This document shows positions 16,285-25,369 of a stretch of 64,000 bases of DNA, one piece after another. The position numbers and the translations under genes were made by a program. Location: contig JADKIA010000028.1 of the NCBI GenBank assembly GCA_016721465.1, forward strand, positions 558,001 to 622,000. Direction: 5' to 3'. Below the pieces are notes generated by a model that was not told where the DNA came from, ran no database searches, and worked only from the letters and a program-made list of their open reading frames with translations. Each line of letters begins with the position of its first letter. Position 1 is the first letter of the stretch. The stretch is from Ideonella sp. (GTDB lineage: Bacteria > Pseudomonadota > Gammaproteobacteria > Burkholderiales > Burkholderiaceae_C).

Positions 16285-17016
16285 ATGCCAGAGCTGATGA
16301 ACCGCGACGACTTCCGCACCGCCCTGGAAAAGGCCATCCAGGGCAAGAGCGCCAACAAGGCCCCCTTCAGCGTGGCCTGGGCCAGCGGCCAGTTGAGCCG
16401 CGCGCACCTGGCGCGCTGGGCCGAGAACCACTACCACTACGTCGGCCCCTTCGCCGACTACCTGGGCTACCTCTACGCCCGTACGCCCGACAAGTACACC
16501 GAGGCCAAGGACTTCCTGCTGCAGAACATGTACGAGGAAGAAATCGGAGGCGACCGCCACACCGATCTGCTGATCCGCTTTGCCGAGGCCTGTGGCACGA
16601 CACGCGAGCGGGTGATCGACCCCGACAACATGTCGCCCACCACGCGCGGGCTGCAGAGCTGGTGCTACGCGGTGGCCATGCGCGAGGACCCGGTGGTGGC
16701 CGTGGCCGGCCTGGTGGTGGGCCTGGAGTCGCAGGTGCCGTCGATCTACCGTCGCCAGACGCCCACGTTGCGCAACAAGTACGGCTTTACCGATGAGGAG
16801 GTGGAATTCTTCGACCTGCACATCGTCTCCGACGAGATCCACGGTGAACGCGGCTACCAGATCGTGCTGGCGCATGCCGACACGCCTGAGCTGCAGCAGC
16901 GCTGCCTGAAGATCTGCGAGATCGGTGCGCAGATGCGGCTGCTGTACACCACCGCGCTGTACCACGATTACGTCGCCAAGGACCTGCCGATGACCGAGCT
17001 GGCGATGGCGGCATGA
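16285..17016 (+). CDS. Heme-oxygenase-like diiron protein (CADD/TenA/PqqC superfamily)
   Basis: A 243-residue all-helical protein. Candidate metal ligands are Glu85 and His92 (EEIGGDRH), Glu148 (GLESQVPS), His179, Asp183 and His186 (HIVSDEIH). The spacings 7-56-31-4-3 almost reproduce those of the Chlamydia CADD diiron site as I recall it (7-54-32-4-3). This supports a heme-oxygenase-like diiron oxygenase/oxidase rather than a thiaminase. The ATG at 16285 has CGGAG upstream; an upstream-extended frame from 16183 runs through the promoter and was rejected. Its stop overlaps the aldehyde dehydrogenase start. The substrate is unknown. Confidence 0.8.
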   Translation: MPELMNRDDFRTALEKAIQGKSANKAPFSVAWASGQLSRAHLARWAENHYHYVGPFADYLGYLYARTPDKYTEAKDFLLQNMYEEEIGGDRHTDLLIRFAEACGTTRERVIDPDNMSPTTRGLQSWCYAVAMREDPVVAVAGLVVGLESQVPSIYRRQTPTLRNKYGFTDEEVEFFDLHIVSDEIHGERGYQIVLAHADTPELQQRCLKICEIGAQMRLLYTTALYHDYVAKDLPMTELAMAA

Positions 17017-18470
17017 CCGAGGCGACGCAGCCCTTTTGCAGCCTGATCGGCGGCCAGTGGGTCGCCGCCGCCAGTGGGCGCAGCTTCGAGATCCGCAACC
17101 CGGCCGACACGCGTGATCTGGTGGGCCGCTTTGCCGCTTGCGAGGCCGTGGACGCCCAGGCGGCGGTGGCCGCGGCTCAGGCTGCCTTCGACGGCTGGCG
17201 CCGCACACCCATCAGCAAGCGCGCGCGCATCCTCAACGATGCGGCCGCTCACCTTGAGCAGCATGTCGAGCGCAATGCGCAAGAGCTGACGCGCGAAGAG
17301 GGCAAGCTCATCGCCCTCAGCCGCGACGAGGTGCTGCGCGCCGCGCAGACGCTGCGCTTCTATGCGGTGGAAGGGCAGAGCTGGACCGGCGAGACCTTTC
17401 CGCAGGACGACCCGGCGATGACGGTGAGCACGCAGCGCGAGCCGCTGGGCGTGGTGACCGTGATCACGCCCTGGAACTTTCCCATCTCGATCCCGGCGCG
17501 CAAGATCGCGCCCGCACTCATCACCGGCAACACGGTGGTGTTCAAGCCGGCCAGCATTGCGCCGCTGTCCGGGCTGCGCCTGGCCGAGGCGCTGCACCAG
17601 GCCGGCTTGCCACCGGGCGTGCTGAACTTCATCACCGGCAGTGCGGCGGCCGTCGGCCCGTCGATCACCGAGGCCAAGGCCATCCGCGCCATCACCTTCA
17701 CCGGCTCCACCGCAGCGGGCGAGCACATCCACCGCAGCGTGCCCTTCACCACCCGAACGCAGATGGAGTTGGGCGGCAAGAACCCGTTGATCGTGATGGA
17801 CGACGCCGACCTGGACCAGGCCGTGGACCTGGCGATCAAGGGTGGCCTCTCACTCACCGGCCAGGCCTGCACCGGCACCAGCCGCTTGCTGGTGATGAAG
17901 TCGGTGAAGGCCGAGTTCACCACCAAGCTGCTGGCGCACATGGCCAAACTGGTCATCGGCAACGGCATGACGACCGGCGTGGACATCGGCCCGCTGGCCA
18001 GTGCGCAACAGCTCGATTCGGTGCTGGGGCACATCGCCGCCGGTAAGGCCGAGGCCACGCTGCTGTGCGGTGGTGAGCGCCTCGCCGGCCCCGAGCACGA
18101 ACATGGCCACTTCGTCAGCCCGGCGCTGTTCGCCGACGTCAGCTCCAGCATGCATATCGCGCGCGAAGAAGTCTTCGGCCCGGTGCTGGCCCTGATCGAG
18201 GTGGACAGCTACCGCGACGCCATCGCCCAGGCCAACGACACGCCCTACGGCCTGGCCGCGGCCATCGCCACGCGCAACCCGCGCCTGATGCACGACTTCG
18301 CCAACGACATCGAGGCCGGCACGGTGAAGATCAACCGCACCACCACCGGCAACCTGATCAATGCGCCGTTCGGCGGGCTCAAGCGATCGAGCACCGCCAC
18401 GTTCCGCGAATCCGGCCGCAGCGGGCTGGAGTTCTTCACCCAGACCAAGACCGTTTACCGTGGCTGCTGA
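17013..18470 (+). CDS. NAD(P)-dependent aldehyde dehydrogenase
   Basis: A 485-residue ALDH-superfamily enzyme of the alpha-ketoglutaric-semialdehyde/succinic-semialdehyde type. TPWNFPISIP and FKPAS form the cofactor pocket, FTGSTAAG the turn, MELGGKNPLIV carries the catalytic Glu, and GQACTGTSRLLV the nucleophilic Cys; REEVFGPVLAL is the C-terminal signature. ATGA overlap with the diiron-protein gene suggests the diiron enzyme's product is an aldehyde or leads to one. The exact substrate is open. Confidence 0.9.
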   Translation: MTEATQPFCSLIGGQWVAAASGRSFEIRNPADTRDLVGRFAACEAVDAQAAVAAAQAAFDGWRRTPISKRARILNDAAAHLEQHVERNAQELTREEGKLIALSRDEVLRAAQTLRFYAVEGQSWTGETFPQDDPAMTVSTQREPLGVVTVITPWNFPISIPARKIAPALITGNTVVFKPASIAPLSGLRLAEALHQAGLPPGVLNFITGSAAAVGPSITEAKAIRAITFTGSTAAGEHIHRSVPFTTRTQMELGGKNPLIVMDDADLDQAVDLAIKGGLSLTGQACTGTSRLLVMKSVKAEFTTKLLAHMAKLVIGNGMTTGVDIGPLASAQQLDSVLGHIAAGKAEATLLCGGERLAGPEHEHGHFVSPALFADVSSSMHIAREEVFGPVLALIEVDSYRDAIAQANDTPYGLAAAIATRNPRLMHDFANDIEAGTVKINRTTTGNLINAPFGGLKRSSTATFRESGRSGLEFFTQTKTVYRGC

Positions 18471-18499
18471 ATACCGCGGTTGCTGAAGGCACACAGCCC

Positions 18500-18979
18500 A
18501 TGAAGAAGATCCTCAAGTTGCAACTGGCCGAAGCGCGTCCGATGGTGGCCGCCGCACTGCAGCGGGCCCAGGCCATCGGCGTGCTCGAATCGGTGTGCAT
18601 CGTCGACGATGGCGGCTACCCCATCCTGCTGGAACGCATGGACGGCGCACGCATCACCGGCCCGCAGATCGCCTGGAACAAGGCCTTCACGGCCGCGGGC
18701 CACAAGCGCTCCACCCACCTGTTCAACCAGACGCCCAATGGCCCGGCGCTGCCCGGCAACGAGGCCTTTGGCATCCAGATGAGCTTCGAAGGACGCTTCG
18801 CGATCTTCGTCGGCGGCTTTCCCATCGTCGTCGACGGCGAGGTGGTCGGTGGCGTGGGCCTGAGCGGCGGCAACGGCGAACAGGACACACAGTGCGGCCT
18901 GGCCGCATTGCAGGCCCTGCAGGATCTGCTCAAATCCCAGGGCCACGATGTGCTGGTGGCCGCTGACATCAAGAAATAG
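18500..18979 (+). CDS. GlcG/HbpS-family protein
   Basis: A 159-residue protein of the GlcG/HbpS (DUF336) family: an N-terminal helix ARPMVAAALQRAQ, CIVDDGGYPILLERMDGA, a NKAFTA segment, and GGVGLSGGNGEQDTQC near the C terminus. It is found beside many catabolic operons and binds heme or small organic ligands in characterised members; its metabolic role is often unclear. It lies 29 bp after the aldehyde dehydrogenase gene and should be in the same transcript. Confidence 0.85.
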   Translation: MKKILKLQLAEARPMVAAALQRAQAIGVLESVCIVDDGGYPILLERMDGARITGPQIAWNKAFTAAGHKRSTHLFNQTPNGPALPGNEAFGIQMSFEGRFAIFVGGFPIVVDGEVVGGVGLSGGNGEQDTQCGLAALQALQDLLKSQGHDVLVAADIKK

Positions 18980-19037
18980 CTTTCGACGTCCCAAGATCCC
19001 GCTTTCGATCTGTCACTTCCCACCCATGGAGTTCTGC

Positions 19038-20012
19038 ATGCACCGCCTTGTCCTTCGATGGTTCCTGGTTGCGCTGGCCGCAATTGGTGTGGCCGGCGCC
19101 GCCATCGCCCAGCCCTTCCCCAACAAGCCGATCAAGATCGTTGTGCCTTTCGCGGCCGGTGGCACGGCCGACCCGGTGGCGCGCATGCTGTCCGAGACCA
19201 TCGGCCGAAAGACCGGCGCCAAGTTCATCATTGAGTCCAAGCCCGGCGCCGGTGGCAACATCGGCAATCAGGCCGTGGCCACCGCCGACAAGGACGGCTA
19301 CACGGTGCTGCTGGGCGCCAACAACAACTTCGTCGTCAACCAGTTCCTGTTCCCGCAGGGATCGGTGGAGCCGCTGGAGGCCTTCTCGATGATCAGCGTG
19401 CTGCTCGATCAGCCGCAGGTGGTCTATGTCAAGGCCGACTTCCCGGTCAACACGCTGACCGAACTGATCGAGTACATCAAGGCGCGCCCGGGCCAGATCA
19501 ACTACGCCTCACCGGGTGCCGGCTCGGCACCCCACCTGGCCGGCGAGGTGCTGTCCGACCAGTTCGGCCTGAAGATGGTGCACGTGCCCTACAAGGGCGG
19601 CGCGCCGGCCGTCACGGCGCTGCTGTCGGGGGAAGTGCAGCTGTACATGGCCTCGCTGTCGGTGGGCAAGGGCCAGGTCGAGGCCGGCAAGCTCAAGGCC
19701 CTGGCCACCACCTCGGCGGTGCGACTGGCCGCGTTACCCAATGTCCCCACGACACGCGAAGCCGGCGCCCCCGACTACCGCATCACCAACTGGTGGGCGC
19801 TGGCGGCGCCCAAGGGCACGCCACGCGCTGCGCTGGACTGGATCCACAAGGAGTTCACCCAGGCACAGCGTGACCCCGAAATCAGCAAGCGCCTCGAAGA
19901 CCTGGGTTTCGTGGTCATCGGCAACACGCCGGAACAGATGGAAGAGCGTGTGAAGCGCGAATCGGCGATGTACCAGCAACTGATCAAGTCACGCCAGATC
20001 AGCGCGCAATGA
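19038..20012 (+). CDS. Bug-family tripartite tricarboxylate transporter binding protein
   Basis: A 324-residue secreted binding protein. The signal peptide ends around AAIAQPFPNKPIKIVVPFAAGGTADPVARM, which is the Bug hallmark start; VPYKGGAPAVTALLSGEV is the second signature. ATG at 19038 follows GGAG at a good distance; an ATG at 19026 is also possible. No TctA/TctB membrane genes are adjacent, as is common for Bug proteins in Burkholderiales. It probably captures a carboxylated substrate for this island. Confidence 0.88.
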   Translation: MHRLVLRWFLVALAAIGVAGAAIAQPFPNKPIKIVVPFAAGGTADPVARMLSETIGRKTGAKFIIESKPGAGGNIGNQAVATADKDGYTVLLGANNNFVVNQFLFPQGSVEPLEAFSMISVLLDQPQVVYVKADFPVNTLTELIEYIKARPGQINYASPGAGSAPHLAGEVLSDQFGLKMVHVPYKGGAPAVTALLSGEVQLYMASLSVGKGQVEAGKLKALATTSAVRLAALPNVPTTREAGAPDYRITNWWALAAPKGTPRAALDWIHKEFTQAQRDPEISKRLEDLGFVVIGNTPEQMEERVKRESAMYQQLIKSRQISAQ

Positions 20013-21601
20013 GTTCGGTGCTGACGTCGATGGCGATCGATGTTGCCGGCCCGATGGTCGACAGCCCGGCGGGCCGCATCAGCGGCGTCGCCTGCGGCGC
20101 GCAACCGGGCGTGACGCGCTTCATGGGCCTGCCCTACGCCCAGGCGCCGACGGGCGCCTGGCGCCTGCGCTCGCCGCGACCCTGGCAGCCCTGGGCCGGC
20201 ACGCGCGACGGCAGCCGGCCGGCGCCGGCCAGTCTGCAGACCCTGGGCGGCAACCAGGTGTGGATGAACGAGCCCATCGCGCAGCAGGCCGAGGATTGCC
20301 TGTACCTCAACGTGTGGACGCCCGACACCAAGGCCAGCCTGCCGGTGCTGTTCTGGGTGCATGGCGGGCAGACGCGCAATGGCCATGGCGCGGCACCTGG
20401 CATCGATGGCGCGTCCTTGGCCAGTCGCGGCCTGGTGGTCGTCACCATCAACTACCGGCTGGGTGCGTTGGGCGGTCTGGCCCATCCCTTGCTGGAAGAC
20501 GAACAAAGCGGCCTATGCGCCAACTGGGGCTTGCAGGACAAGCTGGCCGCGCTGGCCTGGGTGAACCAGTGCATTGCCAGCTTCGGCGGCGATCCGGCGC
20601 GCGTCACCTTGGCCGGGCAATCCTCTGGCGCGGCCAACGCGGTGATGATCGCGCAACATGGCCTGGGCCAAGGGCAGTACCAACGCGTCATTGCACAAAG
20701 CCCGCCGCTGTTTCGCCCACCGATGTTTGTCGACCTGGCGGCGGCGGCCGAATACACCGAGGCCTTCGCCGCTTCGCTGAACGTCAGCGTGCCCGGCCTG
20801 CGCGATGTGGACGGACTGGCGCTGCAACGGGCCGAGCACGCCTTTGCCTATTCGCCCGAGCTCACCGCGCGCATGGGCCGGCCGCGCACGGCGCCGGTGC
20901 GCGACGGTCGGCTGATTCGCGACTGGCCTTTCGACGCGCCCGCCGCACCCATGCCCGTGCTGGCCTGCTGGACCCGCAGCGAGTCCGACTTCTGGTTTCG
21001 GCTGCAAGACGGCGACGGCAAGACCATCTCGCCGCAGAAGCCGCCGCAAACCCCTGAAGAGCTGGACAGGCGCCTGACGGGTTTGATGAAGCTGCACTAC
21101 GCCTTTGCCGATGCACCAGCCCCGGCCGCTGTCGTGGCCGCCTATTCCGAAACCGACGCGTGCTGCGACCACTCGCCCGAGCACATTTGGCGGGATGTCT
21201 ACACCGACCTGGCCTTTCGCGCGCCGATGCTGCACTGGCTGGGCCGGCAAGCCCGTGCCGGCCAGCCCGCCTACGCCGCCGAGTTCGCCTACCCGATGCC
21301 CAGCGCCGGTGGTGGTTCGCCACACGCCACCGACGTGCCTTTCGTCTTTGGCACGTGGGCCCATCCGCACTTCGCATGCAAGATCGGTTCGGCGCCGGCC
21401 GTGGCGGCGGTGTCCGAGGCGATGATGTCCGCCTGGGTGCGGTTCGCCAGCAATGGCGACCCCGGCGCAGCGGCCGGCTGCCCCTGGCCCGCCTTCGACC
21501 CGGCCGCGCCACGAGTGATGCGCTTCGGCCCCGAGCGTGCTGCTGTCACCGAATTGGAGCGTCCTGCGGGCCTGGCCTGCTGGCCGGCGTACCGGGCCTG
21601 A
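20009..21601 (+). CDS. Type-B carboxylesterase (alpha/beta hydrolase)
   Basis: A 530-residue carboxylesterase/lipase-family protein. The signature AEDCLYLNVWTP, the oxyanion loop VHGG, and GQSSGA with nucleophile Ser205 are visible; ETDACCDHSPEHIW and FVFGTWAHPHF lie where the acid and His region occurs. No signal peptide is evident, so it is probably cytoplasmic. The start ATG overlaps the Bug gene's stop (ATGA). It may hydrolyse an ester or related substrate feeding the aldehyde dehydrogenase/oxidoreductase pathway; this is inferred from context. Confidence 0.85.
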   Translation: MSSVLTSMAIDVAGPMVDSPAGRISGVACGAQPGVTRFMGLPYAQAPTGAWRLRSPRPWQPWAGTRDGSRPAPASLQTLGGNQVWMNEPIAQQAEDCLYLNVWTPDTKASLPVLFWVHGGQTRNGHGAAPGIDGASLASRGLVVVTINYRLGALGGLAHPLLEDEQSGLCANWGLQDKLAALAWVNQCIASFGGDPARVTLAGQSSGAANAVMIAQHGLGQGQYQRVIAQSPPLFRPPMFVDLAAAAEYTEAFAASLNVSVPGLRDVDGLALQRAEHAFAYSPELTARMGRPRTAPVRDGRLIRDWPFDAPAAPMPVLACWTRSESDFWFRLQDGDGKTISPQKPPQTPEELDRRLTGLMKLHYAFADAPAPAAVVAAYSETDACCDHSPEHIWRDVYTDLAFRAPMLHWLGRQARAGQPAYAAEFAYPMPSAGGGSPHATDVPFVFGTWAHPHFACKIGSAPAVAAVSEAMMSAWVRFASNGDPGAAAGCPWPAFDPAAPRVMRFGPERAAVTELERPAGLACWPAYRA

Positions 21602-21722
21602 CGAAACGGGCCTGGCGCAACCGACCGGGGCCCGCTTTGCGCGTCGGCCTGGGCGCTTGGTCGCTCAGGGCCGCTGCCTCACCGTTGCGGGCCGGCATGC
21701 GGTGGGGTCGTCGCGGTCGGGT

Positions 21723-23042
21723 TCAGAGTGCCTGCAGCAAGATCGGCAGCCCATCGCGCGGCTTGGCGATCGGCACCAGCTGATAGGGCATGCGGTAGCC
21801 CGCGGGCACGCTGAACCGAAAGCGCCTGAGCAGTTGGTGCATCACGCTCTTGACCTCCATGTCGGCGAAATGCTGTCCGATGCACAGGTGCGCGCCGCCT
21901 CCAAACGGCAGGTAGGCAAAGGCATGCCGGCGGTGTTCGGCCCGTGCAGGACTGAATCGTTCGGGGTCGAACGCGTGCGGATCGGTCCACAGCGAGGGCA
22001 GGTGGTGCGTGTGGATGGGCGAGATCCCCACCGGCGTGCCCTTGGGGATCTGGTAGCCGCCGAACTCGCAGTCGCGCGCGGCCTTGCGAGGGATGGACGT
22101 GAGCGGCGGGTACATGCGCAGCGCCTCCTTCATCACCCACTCGGTGCGCTCGAGGTCGGCCAGATCGGCAAGCTGCAACTGCGGCTTGGCCAAGGCGTGC
22201 GCTTCGTCGCGCAGCCGCTCCTGCCATTGCGGATGCCGCGCCAGGCAATAGAGCATGGTGGTCAGGGCCGAGGTGGTCGTGTCGTGGGCCGCCATCATCA
22301 GGAAGATCATGTGGTTGACCACCTCGTCGTCACTGAAGCGCTCGCCGTCTTCGCCATGGGCGTGGCACATCTGGCTGAACAGGTCAGGGCCGATGCTGGC
22401 GCGCTTGTCGGCCAGCTTGGCTTGCATCAGTCGAACCAGGAAGCGCCGTGCGCGCACGCCACGCCACATCGACAACGGTGGCAGTGGCCTGCGCACCAGC
22501 GCCAGCGACGCGTTCACCGTGTCGATGAAGGCCTGGTTCATGCGGTCGGCCTCTTGCCCCAGGGCCATGCCCATGAACACCCGGGCAGCGATGTTCAAGG
22601 TGAGCGACTTGAGCCGTGGGAAGACCGGCATCGGCCGGCCCGTGCCCGCGGGCCAGCTGTCGAGCTCGACGCCGATGACCGGGCCCATGTCGTGCACGTA
22701 GCGTTCCATGGCCGGGCGCTTGAACGCGCCTTGCATGATGCGGCGGTGGTGCTTGTGCTGCGGATCGTCCATGGCCATGATGGCGCCCGGAAACACTGCG
22801 TCGATCCAATAGCGCCAGCCGCCCCGGTTGGAGAAGTTGCCAGCGCTGTCGTGCAGCACGAACTGGTTGGCATCGGGCCCCAGCAGCGTGACGCTCTCGA
22901 AGAAGGTGCGTGAGCGCACCACATTGCCATGCACCGCCAGCGATTCGGCATTGGCCAGGGGATCGCGCAGGAACTTCGGCAGGTTGCCCACCAGCGGCAG
23001 GCCCTTGACGAGCGGAATGCTGGCGTAGGAAGACGCGCTCAT
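21723..23042 (-). CDS. Cytochrome P450
   Basis: A 439-residue soluble P450. The I-helix has MMAAHDTTTSAL, the K-helix KEALRMYPP holds the ExxR pair, and the heme loop FGGGAHLCIGQHFA places the axial thiolate at Cys387. No membrane anchor is seen (MSASSYASIPLVKGLPLVGNLPKF). Its ATG directly follows the mltD stop (TGAATG), so it appears cotranscribed with gloB and mltD, an odd pairing. The electron donor and substrate are unknown. Confidence 0.9.
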   Translation of the reverse strand: MSASSYASIPLVKGLPLVGNLPKFLRDPLANAESLAVHGNVVRSRTFFESVTLLGPDANQFVLHDSAGNFSNRGGWRYWIDAVFPGAIMAMDDPQHKHHRRIMQGAFKRPAMERYVHDMGPVIGVELDSWPAGTGRPMPVFPRLKSLTLNIAARVFMGMALGQEADRMNQAFIDTVNASLALVRRPLPPLSMWRGVRARRFLVRLMQAKLADKRASIGPDLFSQMCHAHGEDGERFSDDEVVNHMIFLMMAAHDTTTSALTTMLYCLARHPQWQERLRDEAHALAKPQLQLADLADLERTEWVMKEALRMYPPLTSIPRKAARDCEFGGYQIPKGTPVGISPIHTHHLPSLWTDPHAFDPERFSPARAEHRRHAFAYLPFGGGAHLCIGQHFADMEVKSVMHQLLRRFRFSVPAGYRMPYQLVPIAKPRDGLPILLQAL

Positions 23043-24599
23043 TCAGCGGCGTGCCGGCGCCCCAGGGCGCGTGAGGCGCTTGCCGCCCACCGACGCCACG
23101 CGCGCCGTGCCGCGCGCGCTCTTGCGAGCGACGGCGGTGCGCTTGTTCGGCACCATCACCACCACGGTCTGCCCCTGCTTGAAGTGCGCGCCAGTGGCGA
23201 CGCCGTTCCATTGCGCCACTTGGGCCGGCGATACCTTGTACTGCCTCGCCACCGCCGCGACCGAGCTGCCCCGCTTGCCCACCCGCAAGTGCAGCTTGCG
23301 CAGGGGCGGCAAGTCGGGCGCCAGCGCCAGCATCGCGTTGTCGGCCACCTGCACGGTCACGTCCGCCGTGCGTTGCGCATTGCGCGGCACCAGCAGGGTG
23401 GAACCCACCTTCACCAGCATGCGCGGCGGGATGCGGTTCACGTCACGCAGTTGCACCTCGGTCATGCCCACCTGCCGAGCGGCCTCGGCCGGGCGCAGGG
23501 TCTTGGGTGCGACCCAGGCGGTCCAGCTCGCCAAGGGCCCCTTGTACTTGGCCAGGCCATGGACGAAGGCGTTGGCCGCGTCATAAGGCAACAGCACCTG
23601 CGGCGTGCCGGCGGCCAGGATCACCGGCTTGTTCATCTGCGGATTGAGCTGCTTGAACTCATCCAAGCTCACGCCCGCCAGGTGCGCTGCGCGGTCCACA
23701 TCGATGTCGCGCTGGATGGGCACGGCCAGGTAGTACGGGTGGTTCTGCAGCGGCGGCAAGGTCACGCCAAAGGCCTGCGGGCGCGACACGATGTTCTTGA
23801 TGGCCTGCAGCTTGGGCACGTAGTTGCGTGTCTCCACGGGCATGTTCAGGTGCTCGTAGTCGGTGGCCAGGCCCGCGCCCTTGTTTCGGTTGATGGCCCG
23901 CTGCACACTGCCCTGGCCCCAGTTGTAGGCGGCCAACGCGAGTTGCCAGTCGTTGAACATGCCGTGCAGGTTGTTCAGGTAGTCCAGCGCGGCGCGGGTG
24001 GAGGCCAGCACGTCGCGCCGGTCATCGCGGAAGATGTTCTGCTTGAGCGAGAAATCACGCCCCGTGCCCGGAATGAACTGCCACATGCCCGAGGCCTTGG
24101 CGGTGGACATGGCCTGCGGATTGAAGGCGCTTTCGATGAAGGGCAACAGCGCCAGATCGGTGGGCATGTTGCGGCGGTTCAGGTCGTCGACGATCTGAAA
24201 GAGGTAGCGGCCACCGCGCTCGAACATGCGTTGCAGGTATTCGGGCTTGGCGCTGTAGTACTGCTCCCATTTGCGCACCAGCTCGTTGTCCAGGTCGGCC
24301 ATGGCGAAGCCCTGACGCGCGCGCGCCCACAGGTCAATGCGGGCGGACTGGTCGTCGAGGTCGATGCGCACATCCGGCCGCAGCGGGTCGATCGGCAGGG
24401 CTGCTGCCTCGACATCGGTGGCCGCGATGGGCGCGCTCGGTCCGAGGGGCGGTGCGACCACGGGGGCCGGCACTTCTGCCACCAACGGCACCACGGGCTC
24501 AGGCACGCTGGGGACGGCCAAGGGCGCCGGCGCGGTGGCACAGCCGACCAGGATCAAGGCGGCGAGGGCGGACAGCAGGCGAAGGCGAGGCGGTTTCAT
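23043..24599 (-). CDS. mltD: Membrane-bound lytic murein transglycosylase D
   Basis: A 518-residue lipoprotein: the lipobox ends LVGC at Cys20. The SLT domain has LLPFIESAFNPQA with the catalytic Glu, SGMWQFIPGTGRDF, and LALAAYNWGQGSV. C-terminal LysM-type peptidoglycan-binding repeats follow, the last around LRVGKRGSSVAAVARQYKV. It cleaves peptidoglycan glycan strands at the outer membrane. The start MKPPRLRLL at 24599 overlaps the gloB stop by ATGA; a six-residue upstream extension was rejected. The gloB-mltD pairing is also found in E. coli. Confidence 0.92.
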   Translation of the reverse strand: MKPPRLRLLSALAALILVGCATAPAPLAVPSVPEPVVPLVAEVPAPVVAPPLGPSAPIAATDVEAAALPIDPLRPDVRIDLDDQSARIDLWARARQGFAMADLDNELVRKWEQYYSAKPEYLQRMFERGGRYLFQIVDDLNRRNMPTDLALLPFIESAFNPQAMSTAKASGMWQFIPGTGRDFSLKQNIFRDDRRDVLASTRAALDYLNNLHGMFNDWQLALAAYNWGQGSVQRAINRNKGAGLATDYEHLNMPVETRNYVPKLQAIKNIVSRPQAFGVTLPPLQNHPYYLAVPIQRDIDVDRAAHLAGVSLDEFKQLNPQMNKPVILAAGTPQVLLPYDAANAFVHGLAKYKGPLASWTAWVAPKTLRPAEAARQVGMTEVQLRDVNRIPPRMLVKVGSTLLVPRNAQRTADVTVQVADNAMLALAPDLPPLRKLHLRVGKRGSSVAAVARQYKVSPAQVAQWNGVATGAHFKQGQTVVVMVPNKRTAVARKSARGTARVASVGGKRLTRPGAPARR

Positions 24600-25369
24600 C
24601 GGTATTCGTTCTTCCATTCACGCAGTGCGCCCAACACGGCGGCACCACTGTCATCGGACGCGCCGCGCCCGAGCGCGGCGGCGACCACCGGGGCTTGCAT
24701 GCAGCGCATGAAAGGATTGATCTGCAGCTCCAGCCCGATGCTGGACGGCAGCGTCGGCAGGCCCTGCGCTCGCAGCGCGCGACAGTGTTCGACGTGGTCG
24801 GCCAACGCGGCGTTGTCGGGTTCCACCGCCTGGGCAAAACGCAGATTGGACTGGGTGTATTCATGCGCACAACACACCCGCGTATCGCCAGGCAGCGCCG
24901 CCAGACGCGACAAGGATTCGTGCATCTGCGTCGCGGTGCCCTCGAACAGGCGTCCGCAGCCACCCGAGAACAGCGTGTCGCCACAGAACAGGATGGGCGC
25001 TGCCCCATCGGTCGGTCGATGCACGAAAGCGATGTGGCCGGCGGTGTGGCCGGGCACGTCGATCACTTCGAAACGGCATCCGACGACCTCGATCTGGTCC
25101 CCGTCGCGCAAGGGTTCGAAGGGCACGGGGATGCGCTCACGCGCCGGGCCGTAAACCGGGCCGCGCAGCAGGTCGCGCAGTGCAGCGATCCCGGCCACGT
25201 GGTCCGGGTGGTGGTGCGTCACTAGAATGGCGCTGAGTTCAAGGCCCTGGGCCAACAGCGCAGCGCGAACGGGCTCCGCGTCCCCTGGATCCACCACAAG
25301 GGCCCGTTGGCCATCGTGCAGCATCCAGATGTAGTTGTCGGTGAATGCGGGCAGGGCGATCAGGTTCAT
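24596..25369 (-). CDS. gloB: Hydroxyacylglutathione hydrolase (glyoxalase II)
   Basis: A 257-residue metallo-beta-lactamase-fold thioesterase that hydrolyses S-lactoylglutathione. The metal-binding THHHPDH, the VPGHTAGHI and FCGDTLFSGGCGRLFEG motifs, and AHEYTQSNL are all canonical. The N terminus MNLIALPAFTDNYIWML fixes the start at 25369. That codon overlaps the divergent methyltransferase ATG within the same CATG. A perfect TATAAT lies just upstream on the same strand. Confidence 0.94.
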   Translation of the reverse strand: MNLIALPAFTDNYIWMLHDGQRALVVDPGDAEPVRAALLAQGLELSAILVTHHHPDHVAGIAALRDLLRGPVYGPARERIPVPFEPLRDGDQIEVVGCRFEVIDVPGHTAGHIAFVHRPTDGAAPILFCGDTLFSGGCGRLFEGTATQMHESLSRLAALPGDTRVCCAHEYTQSNLRFAQAVEPDNAALADHVEHCRALRAQGLPTLPSSIGLELQINPFMRCMQAPVVAAALGRGASDDSGAAVLGALREWKNEYR

